A stretch of DNA of 64,000 nucleotides. It comes from Ferdinandcohnia humi_A. Its GTDB lineage: Bacteria; Bacillota; Bacilli; Bacillales; Bacillaceae_L. Of the stretch, positions 25,987 through 35,264 are shown piece after piece. The translations under genes were made by a program, and so were the position numbers. The stretch covers positions 62,001-126,000 of the forward strand of contig JBLKRX010000004.1 in assembly GCA_047608075.1 (NCBI GenBank), in the 5' to 3' direction. Position 1 is the stretch's first letter; each line of letters opens with the position of its first letter. The notes below the pieces were generated by a model, which worked only from the letters and a program-made list of their open reading frames with translations, was not told where the DNA came from and made no database searches.

Positions 25987-26496
25987 CATTGTTCCTTTAA
26001 ACTTTTTTAAGAATAATAGACGTAAAACTGGATATAAAATTAGAAAAAAAACACCGTTTCCAATTGCATGACTCAAATCAAATGGTAGGCCAGCAAGATA
26101 ATAGGCTAAAAATTTATTAGATAAGCCCGATACAGCGTATTGTGGGACGGAAATAACAAACCCATATAGAAATCCACAAAATACAGAATAAGCTACAAAC
26201 ATAATAACCGGAATTCGTTCCCTATACCTACCTAAAAAGCCACTGATTAATCCGATTAATCCCCATGCAATAATTTGTCCTACTGTCCATAGTCCCATTC
26301 CCATCACCATATTTGATAGAATTGCGCTAAATGCTGCTAAAACAAATCCATATAGCGGTCCTAAAAATAGGCTAGCTATTATTATAATACTTGTTGTAGG
26401 CTGGACATTGGGTATAAAAGTAAACATTATTCTTCCAACTACAGATAAAGCGATAAGCATGGACAATAGTGTAAGCTTTTTTACAGATACGTTCAT
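25984..26496 (-). CDS. ECF transporter S-component, probably cobalamin or precursor
   Basis: A 170-residue membrane protein with about six hydrophobic segments and the small-residue Ala/Gly-rich first helix (LTLLSMLIALSVVGRIMF) seen in S-components of energy-coupling-factor vitamin transporters. I start it at the ATG at 26496, which shares a base with the DUF4430 stop (TAATG); a GTG three codons upstream overlaps that gene. The ligand is inferred from the cobalamin riboswitch that heads the unit. The ATPase/T module would be encoded elsewhere. Confidence 0.8.
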   Translation of the reverse strand: MNVSVKKLTLLSMLIALSVVGRIMFTFIPNVQPTTSIIIIASLFLGPLYGFVLAAFSAILSNMVMGMGLWTVGQIIAWGLIGLISGFLGRYRERIPVIMFVAYSVFCGFLYGFVISVPQYAVSGLSNKFLAYYLAGLPFDLSHAIGNGVFFLILYPVLRLLFLKKFKGTM

Positions 26497-26912
26497 TATT
26501 CCCACTTATGGAGATCAAATTGAACTTTGTCTTCTGGCTTTAGTTCAAATTCATTAGCCCCTACCATTGCTTCTTCACCATTTACAGAATAAAACCACGC
26601 TGTTTGTTCAGCTTCACTTGCAGCAACTCCGTTGATACTTGAAATAAAGGCACCATCAAATTGAGTTTCTAGTTCAAAGTTCTCCTGCATAATATCCATA
26701 ACTGTAACCTTTTCTCCATCCTTTATTTCAATTTCCTTTTTCTCTATAGTTTCTTCCCCGTTATTTTTAGATATAATGACAGTTACAACTTCAGTCTTTT
26801 CTCCTTGCTCAGCCTTTTCTACCTTTTTTTCAGCAGAATCTTTTACAGGTTCCCCATTGCTACAACCAAATAATAGTCCTAGTGTTAGTAATGCAAATAA
26901 TAGTTTTTTCAT
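26496..26912 (-). CDS. DUF4430 (transcobalamin-like) lipoprotein
   Basis: A 138-residue lipoprotein. The signal peptide ends in a lipobox (LLFGC, Cys17), followed by a Lys/Glu-rich linker and a C-terminal DUF4430 domain (about 45-137; ingredients: VTVIISKNNG, TVMDIMQENF, GVAASE, WFYSVNG). DUF4430 resembles the C-terminal domain of transcobalamin and intrinsic factor. With the downstream S-component and the upstream B12 riboswitch it is probably a surface cobalamin-binding protein. Confidence 0.85.
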   Translation of the reverse strand: MKKLLFALLTLGLLFGCSNGEPVKDSAEKKVEKAEQGEKTEVVTVIISKNNGEETIEKKEIEIKDGEKVTVMDIMQENFELETQFDGAFISSINGVAASEAEQTAWFYSVNGEEAMVGANEFELKPEDKVQFDLHKWE

Positions 26913-27040
26913 GTATTCTAGCTCCCCTTTGAGTTAATATATTTGTGTACATACTACTTATGAAACAAAAAGTACCAAAAAGAAGTATGGCAATTACATC
27001 TGTAGCTTTTTGTGCAAATACTAATTTTGGAACAAAAGGC

Positions 27041-27075
27041 AAAATAAAAAAGCTCATCCTTTAGAGTGAGCTTTA
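27041..27075 (-). terminator. Attenuator terminator behind the cobalamin riboswitch
   Basis: Arms AAAGCTCA and TGAGCTTT with a ten-base loop are followed on the minus strand by TTTTATTTT. It lies between the aptamer and the DUF4430 start, so it is the likely switch output. I see no obvious antiterminator pairing by eye. Confidence 0.75.
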
Positions 27076-27162
27076 CAGTAAAAGTAGATAAATACAATAT
27101 CGAAAAGACAATCAACTTTTAATGCTAATTCCCACTCCCCGGAGAATTAAAAATTAATAATG

Positions 27163-27323
27163 AGACAAGGCAGGTCTACTGACTAAAGCTTCCTCCTACT
27201 CTGAGTCCTTCCCATATGACCAACAGCCTGAGCCATCATCAATCATACAGTGGTATTTCTCATTTCGTCCACTATTACAGTTGCGGGGACAGTTCTGGAT
27301 TTGCACCAGATTCCCTTTTAAGT
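27163..27323 (-). ncRNA. Cobalamin (B12) riboswitch
   Basis: Reading the minus strand, the aptamer has AAAAGGGAA, GGTGCAAATCC, the CCCCGCAACTGTAA core and the closing AGTCAGTAGACCTGCC-type B12-box region. These are the standard conserved elements in correct order and spacing. It should repress the DUF4430/S-component unit when adenosylcobalamin is abundant. Confidence 0.93.
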
Positions 27324-27329
27324 CTATAT

Positions 27330-27486
27330 AAGGATGTTCAAAAAGTCACCAAATGATAAGCTCCGTATCTTGGCATCACTCTGCCTCTCCGGCCCTCACG
27401 TATTAAAAACATACGTTCCGGTCCTCGAGGCTATCGTTCCTTGATCTTCTTGCTTCTGATTCGTTGCCTTTTTGAACACACACTAT
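27330..27486. repeat. MITE-like dispersed repeat, family A copy 2
   Basis: Starts AGGATGTTCAAAAAGTCACC and ends near TTTTTGAACACACAC, so its termini are inverted repeats. An inner palindrome (AACATACGTTCCGG around 27410-27423) is present. It abuts the 5' side of the cobalamin aptamer, so the riboswitch promoter lies inside or beyond it. Compare copy 1 at 9.6 kb. Confidence 0.65.
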
Positions 27487-27636
27487 AAGAATGAATCAAC
27501 ATTCCTCAGACACCTATAACTCAAATATTTTATTTAATTGTTTGAATAGTAACCTCTTTTATATTACTTTATGAATTTTTATTTTACAATCAAAATGTTT
27601 CTTATGGAACAAGAATCTTCGGCACAATGCTTCAAA

Positions 27637-29415
27637 TTAATCGTTTTTTCGAGGAAGAATAAATGTAAATGTTGTTCCCTCATCAAGCTTACTGTGTACC
27701 GAAATGTTTCCTTGGTGTGCGTCGATAATATTTTTTACGATAGCTAATCCTAGACCTGTACCTGATTTACCTCTTGTACGTGCCTTGTCTGCTTTGTAAA
27801 AGCGTTCAAATACAAAAGGCAAATCCACTTCAGGAATACCAGAACCTGTATCTTTTACTTCTACAAGAATACCGTTTTCCTGGGAAGCCACGTGAACCTC
27901 TACATGACCGTTCTCATCAGTATGGCGAATTGCATTATCAATTAGATTTGTTAATACTTGTTCAATTCGATCAGGGTCAATGTACAATTCACCTATTACA
28001 CCCTCAATTCTTGCGGTGAGCGTAATTCTATTATCTTTAGCCAAGCCTTGGAACTTTCGAATAACACGAGTAATAAGTAGATCAACATCAACTTGTTCTT
28101 TCTTTAACGTAATATTACCAGACTGCATTCTCGCGAGGTCCAATAATTCATTCACAAGTCTTCCCATACGTAAGGATTCATCATAAATAACTTTCACTAT
28201 TTCCTTCTTTTCCTCATCTGAACTAGCAATATCATCAATGATGGCTTCACTATATCCTTGTAGCATAGCTATTGGTGTTCGTAACTCATGTGAAACATTT
28301 GCAATAAAATCTTCACGGAGTTTGTCTAGGCGTCTTTCCTCTGTCATATCACGTAGAACTGCGACAGCACCCCTTATAAAGGTTTGGTTGTATAAAGGAC
28401 TCATTAAAATTACCCAACTTCTGCCTTGGAGACTAATTTCGACAAATTGCTCCTTTTCAAAGGACACTGCCCGTTGAAATAAGTCTTTAACCTCAGGAGG
28501 GAGCTCTTCACCAACATTTTGGTACATACCTTGCTTATAATACCAAGCCTGAAGGAATCGTTCAGCAGGTGGATTTGTAACTAAAATAGTTCCATCTCTA
28601 TTTAATGTAATTACACCATCGGCCATACTATTAAGTATACTAGAAAGCTGTTCCTTCTCTTGGTTTAAAGCATTTATATTGTATTTTAATTGCCTACCCA
28701 TCTGATTTAGAGCCATTCCTAGAGCCCCAATTTCGTCATGGGTCAGGATTGGAACCTTCGTATCAAATTTACCTTTAGCGACTTCGAAGGCTGCCTCTCT
28801 CATTTTTCGTAAAGGAGCCGTTATTCGTGTTAACAAGAAAAATGCAAAAATCGTTGTTAACACGATTCCAACCCCTGCTGCTAGGAAAATAAATTTAGTC
28901 GTATGCTCTGTTGTTTTTTGTACCACATCTAACGATTGATACAAGAATACTGCACCTTTTTGATCCTTCTCAATATGTAATGGAGCACCCACTACAAAAA
29001 GCTCAGACCCTTCTTTATTTTTTGCATCGGGTAAAAAGATCTTTTTACTTTCAGATGTATCATTTGTTAATACCTTTTTTAAATCAGGATCTTCCGTAAA
29101 AAGTGTAATTGGTACATTTACAATTGACTCTCTGTCTGGTGATACCCAATGTGTGTTCTCATCTGCAACTATAATTGCCTTCGTATCCTCATCCACAAGC
29201 TCCCAAGCAATCGATCTCCCAATATCAGTATCTTCATGTTGTTCCATAATAATCGCGATATTCGAAGCGAGTTGTGTCAGGTTTTCTTCTGCTTCCTGTG
29301 CATGGTAGTTTTCAAAATACTCCATTAGTAGGATGGTTAATATAAATAATACAAAAGAAACTAATAAAAGGATAGTCATCCATAGTTTCCCTACAACACT
29401 TCTCCAAAATTTCAT
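27637..29415 (-). CDS. resE: Sensor histidine kinase ResE
   Basis: A 592-residue membrane kinase: transmembrane helices at about 10-30 and 175-196, an extracellular sensor between them, HAMP, a PAS domain (LNSMADGVITLNRDG), the HisKA phosphoacceptor FIANVSHELRTPIAM, and an ATPase with DTGSGIP and GTGLGLAI. ResE activates ResD under oxygen limitation and nitric oxide. It overlaps the resD stop by four bases. In B. subtilis it controls respiration with sigX-rsiX following, as here. Confidence 0.95.
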   Translation of the reverse strand: MKFWRSVVGKLWMTILLLVSFVLFILTILLMEYFENYHAQEAEENLTQLASNIAIIMEQHEDTDIGRSIAWELVDEDTKAIIVADENTHWVSPDRESIVNVPITLFTEDPDLKKVLTNDTSESKKIFLPDAKNKEGSELFVVGAPLHIEKDQKGAVFLYQSLDVVQKTTEHTTKFIFLAAGVGIVLTTIFAFFLLTRITAPLRKMREAAFEVAKGKFDTKVPILTHDEIGALGMALNQMGRQLKYNINALNQEKEQLSSILNSMADGVITLNRDGTILVTNPPAERFLQAWYYKQGMYQNVGEELPPEVKDLFQRAVSFEKEQFVEISLQGRSWVILMSPLYNQTFIRGAVAVLRDMTEERRLDKLREDFIANVSHELRTPIAMLQGYSEAIIDDIASSDEEKKEIVKVIYDESLRMGRLVNELLDLARMQSGNITLKKEQVDVDLLITRVIRKFQGLAKDNRITLTARIEGVIGELYIDPDRIEQVLTNLIDNAIRHTDENGHVEVHVASQENGILVEVKDTGSGIPEVDLPFVFERFYKADKARTRGKSGTGLGLAIVKNIIDAHQGNISVHSKLDEGTTFTFILPRKND

Positions 29416-30128
29416 TCTTGAACTACCTCGAATTTATAGCCTACACCCCAAACAGTCACAATCATTTTTGCAGCATTTTGGGATACCTTATTCAATTTTT
29501 CACGTAAACGCTTAACATGTGTATCAACTGTTCGCAAATCACCAAAAAATTCATAATGCCAAACTTCTTTTAATAGTTGTTCACGGTCAAATACTTTATC
29601 CGGTGATTTAGCTAGGAAGCACAATAATTCATATTCCTTCGGAGTAAGACCCACTTCTTTTCCATCAGCTAGGACACGGTGTGCATCATTATCAATTGTT
29701 AAATGAGGAAACACAATTACATCCTTTGCTGTTGTTTCAGTTTGAAGGAAAGATGTAAGTGAAGATCTTCTAAGCAGAGCTTTAACCCGAAGTACAACTT
29801 CTCTTGGACTAAACGGCTTAACAATATAATCATCAGTGCCTACTTCAAATCCCTGTACACGGTTAACTTCTTCTCCCTTTGCTGTAAGCATAATAACAGG
29901 AGTTGCTTTCTTTTCACGTAATTCACGACAAACTTCGATTCCATCTTTTCCAGGCATCATTAAATCAAGCAATATAAGGTCATATTCGTTTTTTAACGCT
30001 TTCTCCAATGCTTGTTCACCATTGTCAGCTTCTTCAATCTCATAGTTTTCACGTTCAAGATACATTTTTAATAAACGGCGAATTCTCTCTTCATCATCAA
30101 CTACTAAAATTTTCGCTTCATACACCAT
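29412..30128 (-). CDS. resD: Response regulator ResD
   Basis: A 238-residue OmpR/PhoB-type regulator with an N-terminal receiver (acidic DD pair near 10, phosphoacceptor in LILLDLMMPG) and a C-terminal winged helix ending VWGVGYKFE. ResD is the activator of resABC, ctaA and anaerobic genes. AGGAGG precedes the ATG. It is read separately from resC, with a roughly 400-base gap. Confidence 0.95.
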   Translation of the reverse strand: MVYEAKILVVDDEERIRRLLKMYLERENYEIEEADNGEQALEKALKNEYDLILLDLMMPGKDGIEVCRELREKKATPVIMLTAKGEEVNRVQGFEVGTDDYIVKPFSPREVVLRVKALLRRSSLTSFLQTETTAKDVIVFPHLTIDNDAHRVLADGKEVGLTPKEYELLCFLAKSPDKVFDREQLLKEVWHYEFFGDLRTVDTHVKRLREKLNKVSQNAAKMIVTVWGVGYKFEVVQE

Positions 30129-30359
30129 ACATTAATTCCTCCTTAAAGGACTTTGTAAACATATTACAATACATCACACATTTTATTTAATTATCTACAA
30201 CACTATCGTACATAAACTTTTCACGATTATCTATAACATTTATCACACTCATTTACAATTATTCAAAAAAAGTCGAAATTCCGACACAAACTAGTTGAAG
30301 TGTTATGAATATTACAAGAGATATCCGTCATAATAGTTTCCGAAAGGCTCATTAAATAA

Positions 30360-30452
30360 GGTAATGCGCAAGTGCTTTGAAAGAGGACGTCCTGTGCAAG
30401 TCCGACAAGCAAATGTTCTATGGTAAAAAAGTGCTCTTTGACTTTTCTCACA
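30360..30452. repeat. Dispersed repeat, family B copy 2
   Basis: Within the resD-resC gap (30129-30530): GCGCAAGTGC, then GTCCTGTGCAAGTCCGAC and AAGCAAATGTTCTATGG, and a CTCTTTGACTTTTCTC tail. The same words occur at 23.8 and 35.4 kb. The remainder of the gap holds the resD promoter region; I see no gene. Confidence 0.65.
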
Positions 30453-30488
30453 TCTTTTTATGCAAAGCTACGTATAGTCCTATAACAC

Positions 30489-30526
30489 TAAAAGCCATCA
30501 TCGATTTAAGATGATGGCTTTTTGAT
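30489..30526. terminator. Hairpin after resC
   Basis: Arms AAAAGCCATCATC and GATGATGGCTTTT with a six-base loop. A T-run is present on both strands (four T on the minus side), so it can end resC transcription. Confidence 0.75.
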
Positions 30527-30530
30527 TAAC

Positions 30531-31703
30531 TTACGCATAAGAGTGTAATCCAGCTATTACTAGGTTAACAAATATAGTATTAAACATAATTATAAAGAAT
30601 CCGACTACAGCTAACCAAGCTGATTTTTCCCCGTGCCAGCCCTTTGAAAGTCGTAAGTGTAAGAACGCGGCGTAAAAGAGCCATGTAATAAGCGCCCAAA
30701 CTTCTTTTGGATCCCATCCCCAAAAACGTGTCCATGCAATTTGTGCCCAAATCATCGCAAAGATGAGTGCACCTAGCGTAAAAATAGGAAATCCGATTGT
30801 AACAGAACGATAACCGATTTCATCAATAAGGTCCAAATTCAATCGTTTTGTTAAAGGCTGTAGCGCAGCACCAATACGTTTGCGTAAAATGACTCGCAAC
30901 ATTCCGTAAAGAATTGTTCCAGCAATAATCGACCAAAGAACTGTATTTACCTTTCTCGCACTTAAAATGGCAGGTAACTCGATGGCAGTTGTAAACTTAT
31001 CCTTTGTTAGTAATTCACCTTCATTTGGTGTTACTAAAGCAGGTAAATGATATACCATTTCTGCTTCTACACCTTCTTTATCTATCCACGAGAAAACAGA
31101 TTCATACTTCATTGCACCAAAGATAGATGATACAGCAACGAAACCTACAACAACAACAAGTACATACATGATAAATTCAAGCCAAAATGTCTTTTTACTT
31201 TTAACTGTTTGATCCACAACTTTAATGAGATAGAGAATTCCAGCAATAAAACTGATTGATAGAATTGCCTGTCCTAACGCTGCAGTTGTCACGTGTATAT
31301 GAAGCCAATCACTTTGAAGCGCTGGAATCAGAGGTGATATATCCCTAGTAAACATACTACCGTATGCAATAATTATCAATGCTATTGGTAAAGTAAAGAG
31401 TCCAAGAATACTTGTTTTATAAATAAAATAGATAATAATAAAGGCTAAAACTAACATCATTCCAAAAAATGTTATAAATTCGAATAAATTACTAACAGGA
31501 GCATGCCCAGCAGCGATCCAACGTGTTATAAAATAGCCTAACTGTGATGCGAGACCTAGAATTGTCAATGCAATTCCAATATGTGACCAGCGGTTATACC
31601 CATTTGTATTTTTCTTATCTCTTATTGCTCCTCCGAATACGAAGGTAGCGATTAGGTAGATAATGAAAGCCGCATACAAAAGGTTAGAACTTAATTCAGC
31701 CAC
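30531..31703 (-). CDS. resC: Cytochrome c biogenesis protein ResC (CcsA)
   Basis: A 390-residue polytopic membrane protein with the tryptophan-rich heme-handling motif WGWDPKEVWALITW of the CcsA/ResC family. With ResB it carries heme across the membrane and ligates it to apocytochrome c. It begins two bases after the resB stop. The family length matches. Confidence 0.95.
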   Translation of the reverse strand: MAELSSNLLYAAFIIYLIATFVFGGAIRDKKNTNGYNRWSHIGIALTILGLASQLGYFITRWIAAGHAPVSNLFEFITFFGMMLVLAFIIIYFIYKTSILGLFTLPIALIIIAYGSMFTRDISPLIPALQSDWLHIHVTTAALGQAILSISFIAGILYLIKVVDQTVKSKKTFWLEFIMYVLVVVVGFVAVSSIFGAMKYESVFSWIDKEGVEAEMVYHLPALVTPNEGELLTKDKFTTAIELPAILSARKVNTVLWSIIAGTILYGMLRVILRKRIGAALQPLTKRLNLDLIDEIGYRSVTIGFPIFTLGALIFAMIWAQIAWTRFWGWDPKEVWALITWLFYAAFLHLRLSKGWHGEKSAWLAVVGFFIIMFNTIFVNLVIAGLHSYA

Positions 31704-31705
31704 AT

Positions 31706-33364
31706 TTACCCCTCCTCTTTTTCCTTATTTTTTATATCAACTTGATCAATAGGTTCTGAGATACTTGTACCTGCAAGAACATACTTAATCTCATTTCGTA
31801 ATCCATACCAATTTTTATTTGTGTGTCCAGCAACAATGATTTCACCATTTGTCTGTTGAATCCAGATTCGTCGATGATTCCAGTACATACCCTGGATAAC
31901 ACCTATCATGAAAATTGCTCCACCAACTGCTAGAATCCAAAGAGTGTAATCACGTCTAACTGTTAGACCAGATACATTCTTCATTTCAACACCGGCAAAC
32001 TCAATTTCGTATTTATTATCACCAAATGGTTCGATGTTTTGCCCAATAGCAACAAAACTAATTTCACCTTCTGGTCTGTCAGGAGCAAACATATTAAGAA
32101 CAAACGCTGGATTATTAGGAACCTTGGATTTTGTTGCAGGATCCCCCTTTTCATCAAAGAAAAAATCAGGGAAATAGCTAACCATTTCAATGGAATACCC
32201 ATTACCTAAATCATAGTTACTTTGTGGATCTCGTAAATCAATTGTAATTGTTCCGAAATTATCTCCCGATGCTTTGTCAATCATAGATAGAGACATTGAA
32301 CCAATTTCATTTAACTTATAGTCAACTTGATAAAAGGCATAATGGTCATGTTTAAGTGGTTCGTTTACTTTAATTTCATGGCTTTTAATTTCCTTTAATT
32401 TCGGTTCTACACCATGAATAATCTCATCTGTACGTTCATACAAAACTACATCAGTTTGATAGTTTTTCGCTACCATTTGATTTCCGGCATTTTCAATAGC
32501 CTCTTCAAAGACTTCTTTTTCATTTTCTTTATCATAGACTTCAAGAATAAATTTCTCACTCTTCAAGTAATATTTACCGTTTGTTCCTGGAACACTCATG
32601 GTTTCTCCTTCACGAAGCCATAAAACCTCATCTACGTACATACCCGGAACAAAACGAAGCATAGCTCCAAATAGAAAGATGATTAGACCTACATGGTTAA
32701 CGTAAGGACCCCATCTTGAGAAACGACCTTTTTCAGCTAATATGTTTCCATTCTCTTCACGAATCGAATAGCGCTTCTTTTTTAAATTCGCCTTAACAAC
32801 TTCTAACTCAGTTGCAAACTCCTTTGATGCAGGATTACTACCAAAAATACGTTGTCTTTTTAAGAAGCTGATATGACGAGTTACACCTTGTTTCTTTAAT
32901 GCTTTATACAATGGTACAACACGGTCTATACTACAAATAATTAACGAAATCCCAAGCATTGCGATTAATATCATATACCACCAGGAACCGTATAGATTAT
33001 GGAAACCTAACTGGTAATATAATCGACCGGTAATACCATATTCTTGTTCATAGAAATCCACAGGACTCATAGTAGGAGGTATGTACAACTCTTGTGGATA
33101 GATCGTTCCGAGTGCCGATGCTACAAGAAGTACAACAATTATCCAGATACCCACTTTAACTGAAGAAAAGAAGTTCCAAATCTTATCGATTATTGATTTA
33201 TTATAAGTTTGAGAGCGTCTTGCACTGCCCTCATATCTCATATCTAATAGTTTTTTATTATCCTGATCCGGATTCTCTTTCTCTTCAACTGGTTTTCCAC
33301 AAGCTTCACAAAATATTGTCCCGTGGGGATTAACATGTCCACATTCACATTTAACATTTTCCAT
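31706..33364 (-). CDS. resB: Cytochrome c biogenesis protein ResB (Ccs1)
   Basis: A 552-residue membrane protein, the heme-delivery partner of ResC. An N-terminal Zn-ribbon-like CECGH...CEACG (about residues 5-22) precedes the first helix. Four transmembrane segments bracket a large extracytoplasmic domain, including VGIWIIVVLLVASALGTIYP and a final WILAVGGAIFMIGVIQG. The N-terminal ribbon is an extra compared with many Ccs1 proteins. It overlaps neither neighbour and follows resA by 12 bases. Confidence 0.94.
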   Translation of the reverse strand: MENVKCECGHVNPHGTIFCEACGKPVEEKENPDQDNKKLLDMRYEGSARRSQTYNKSIIDKIWNFFSSVKVGIWIIVVLLVASALGTIYPQELYIPPTMSPVDFYEQEYGITGRLYYQLGFHNLYGSWWYMILIAMLGISLIICSIDRVVPLYKALKKQGVTRHISFLKRQRIFGSNPASKEFATELEVVKANLKKKRYSIREENGNILAEKGRFSRWGPYVNHVGLIIFLFGAMLRFVPGMYVDEVLWLREGETMSVPGTNGKYYLKSEKFILEVYDKENEKEVFEEAIENAGNQMVAKNYQTDVVLYERTDEIIHGVEPKLKEIKSHEIKVNEPLKHDHYAFYQVDYKLNEIGSMSLSMIDKASGDNFGTITIDLRDPQSNYDLGNGYSIEMVSYFPDFFFDEKGDPATKSKVPNNPAFVLNMFAPDRPEGEISFVAIGQNIEPFGDNKYEIEFAGVEMKNVSGLTVRRDYTLWILAVGGAIFMIGVIQGMYWNHRRIWIQQTNGEIIVAGHTNKNWYGLRNEIKYVLAGTSISEPIDQVDIKNKEKEEG

Positions 33365-33376
33365 AAAACTAACTCC

Positions 33377-33904
33377 CTATGGCTTTATTTGCTCCATATA
33401 TTGTTGTATCTGTTTATCTGACATTTCACCAGTTACAATTCTAACAACCTCTCCAGTTTTATCAATAAAAAGAGTTGTTGGTAAAGGATCAATGCCATAG
33501 GCATTTAATAATTGGTTGCCCTTATCAATTACAACCGGAAACGATAGTTTGTAATTTTTAATAAAGTTCCGAACACTAAATTCAGGTTCACCTACATTAA
33601 TCGCAATTACTTCAATGCCTTGGTCTTTGTACGTTTGATAATGTTCATCAATGTACGGAAATTCACGTTGACAAGGCTTACACCACGTACCCCAGAAATT
33701 TAAGAATACACCTTTTTCCCCTTTGTATTCAGACAATTGATGTTTTACACCATTTAAATCTGTAACAACAAAATCTGGTGCCATATCACCAACTGCTACC
33801 TTTTCCTTGCTCGTAAAGAAATTGATATACAAAGTATAAATAAGTGCAGCGCCGAGAAGTGCTAAAATAATTGAACGAATTACTAGTCGTCGCCTTTTTC
33901 TCAT
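33377..33904 (-). CDS. resA: Thiol-disulfide oxidoreductase ResA
   Basis: A 175-residue membrane-anchored thioredoxin-like protein with one N-terminal helix (IRSIILALLGAALIYTLYI). The active site is WCKPC within NFWGTWCKPCQREF. It reduces the CXXCH cysteines of apocytochrome c before heme attachment. It heads resABC, whose leader contains a large hairpin. GGGAGA precedes the ATG. Confidence 0.95.
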   Translation of the reverse strand: MRKRRRLVIRSIILALLGAALIYTLYINFFTSKEKVAVGDMAPDFVVTDLNGVKHQLSEYKGEKGVFLNFWGTWCKPCQREFPYIDEHYQTYKDQGIEVIAINVGEPEFSVRNFIKNYKLSFPVVIDKGNQLLNAYGIDPLPTTLFIDKTGEVVRIVTGEMSDKQIQQYMEQIKP

Positions 33905-33954
33905 TACGAAAGTCTCCCTTTATAATCTTGATCAAATGCTCCTTGACGTATTTA

Positions 33955-34010
33955 CGCCCAGATTTTTTCGAGCAAGCTCGAAAAATTTCTATTGAAAATC
34001 TGAGGTATCC
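33955..34010 (-). promoter_or_regulatory. Nested hairpin in the resA leader
   Basis: Outer arms CAGATTTT and AAAATCTG (33959-33966, 33995-34002) enclose inner arms TTTTTCGAG and CTCGAAAAA. It sits about 55-100 bases before the resA ATG. Two further GC-rich small hairpins lie upstream (GGGGTT/AACCCC near 34035, CCCC/GGGG near 34078-34096). Function is unknown; the rest of the 33905-34312 gap has no gene. Confidence 0.5.
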
Positions 34011-34239
34011 GCTGGAGGGTTTAACTTTATTCAGTAGGGGTTGAAACCCCAATGAATTTTATACTTTTTTTGCATTCCCCCACTTATAGTAAGGGGCGGA
34101 CTTCTACTAAAAAAAAAGCCCTTTATTTGTCATTATAACATTTATCAATATAGTGACATTGTTAATATTATGAAGGTTATGTGACAATTGGATATATACC
34201 AAAACTTTACAACCATTAAATCCTTATTCTAGAAATAAG

Positions 34240-34300
34240 GGGCACTATTTCCATGACGGGATGGATTTACCTTATCTTCAAATTCATGGTAATAGTGCTT
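34240..34300. repeat. Long inverted repeat downstream of rluB
   Basis: Arms of 15 bases (GCACTATTTCCATGA at 34242-34256 and TCATGGTAATAGTGC at 34284-34298, one mismatch) flank a 27-base loop. There is no good T-tract on the minus side, so it is not a standard terminator. It lies just past the rluB stop. Confidence 0.6.
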
Positions 34301-34312
34301 AATTTACAGAGA

Positions 34313-35050
34313 TTAGTGTAGTCTGTGGCCTTCAGTACTTGCTAAAGCTCTAAGTTGTTTAACTTCATGTGGTAATAGCTCACGATGCTCCCCAGTATGT
34401 AATCCGCGCAGAGTAAGGAAACCGTATTTTTCCCTTTTTAACTTAAGAACATCATGTCCAATTGCCTCAAACATTCTACGAACCTGCCTGTTTCTGCCCT
34501 CATGTATAGTCAATTCAATGATAGCAGTTTGTTTTTTCTTATCCATTGACAAAAGCTTAACTCGAGCTGGAGCAGTCATCCCGTCCTCTAGCTTTATTCC
34601 TTTTTCCAGCTGTCTAAGCTTTTCCTTTGGAGGGATTCCTTTTACCTTAGCGACATATACCTTCTCTATTTCATACTTAGGATGCATTAAGAGGTTTGCA
34701 AACTCACCATCATTGGTTAGTAGCAACAAACCTGATGTATCATAATCTAATCTTCCAACTGGATAAATTCTTTGCCTGATCTCAGGAAAAAAATCAGTTA
34801 CAACTTTTCTTCCTTTGTCATCACTTACGCTTGATATTACCTGACGTGGTTTATAAAGCAAAAAATAAACAGGCTCTTCCCTCTCAAGAGGAATCCCGCT
34901 TACTTCAATCTTATCATTTGAACTTACCTTTGTTCCTAGTTCCTTTACAACCTTCCCGTTCACTTTTACGTGGCCGGTTTGAATAAGCTCCTCTGCTTTT
35001 CTTCTAGAAGCTACACCTGCATGTGCAATTACTTTTTGCAAACGTTCCAT
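34313..35050 (-). CDS. rluB: 23S rRNA pseudouridine synthase RluB
   Basis: A 245-residue RsuA/RluB-type enzyme. An N-terminal S4 RNA-binding domain (about 1-55) precedes the catalytic domain with the Asp motif GRLDYDTSGLLLLTND and the C-terminal EGRNRQVRRMF. The family isomerises one uridine in 23S rRNA helix 80-93 region. The position next to spmAB matches B. subtilis. Confidence 0.93.
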   Translation of the reverse strand: MERLQKVIAHAGVASRRKAEELIQTGHVKVNGKVVKELGTKVSSNDKIEVSGIPLEREEPVYFLLYKPRQVISSVSDDKGRKVVTDFFPEIRQRIYPVGRLDYDTSGLLLLTNDGEFANLLMHPKYEIEKVYVAKVKGIPPKEKLRQLEKGIKLEDGMTAPARVKLLSMDKKKQTAIIELTIHEGRNRQVRRMFEAIGHDVLKLKREKYGFLTLRGLHTGEHRELLPHEVKQLRALASTEGHRLH

Positions 35051-35264
35051 CTATGTTCACCTCTTAAACATCTTACTTGTTTATTTATTTTTTCACAAGA
35101 TAAAAACATTCTCTAGCATACCCAATCACAGGCTTTACTATAAAATAGAGCGTAGAACGCTTGATTTAGGTCAAAGGAAATTAAAATTTATAAGGCATTG
35201 CACCTTGCTTGAAACGCTTACTAATATTTTTTGATAATCTGTATACGGATATCATTACAAATTT

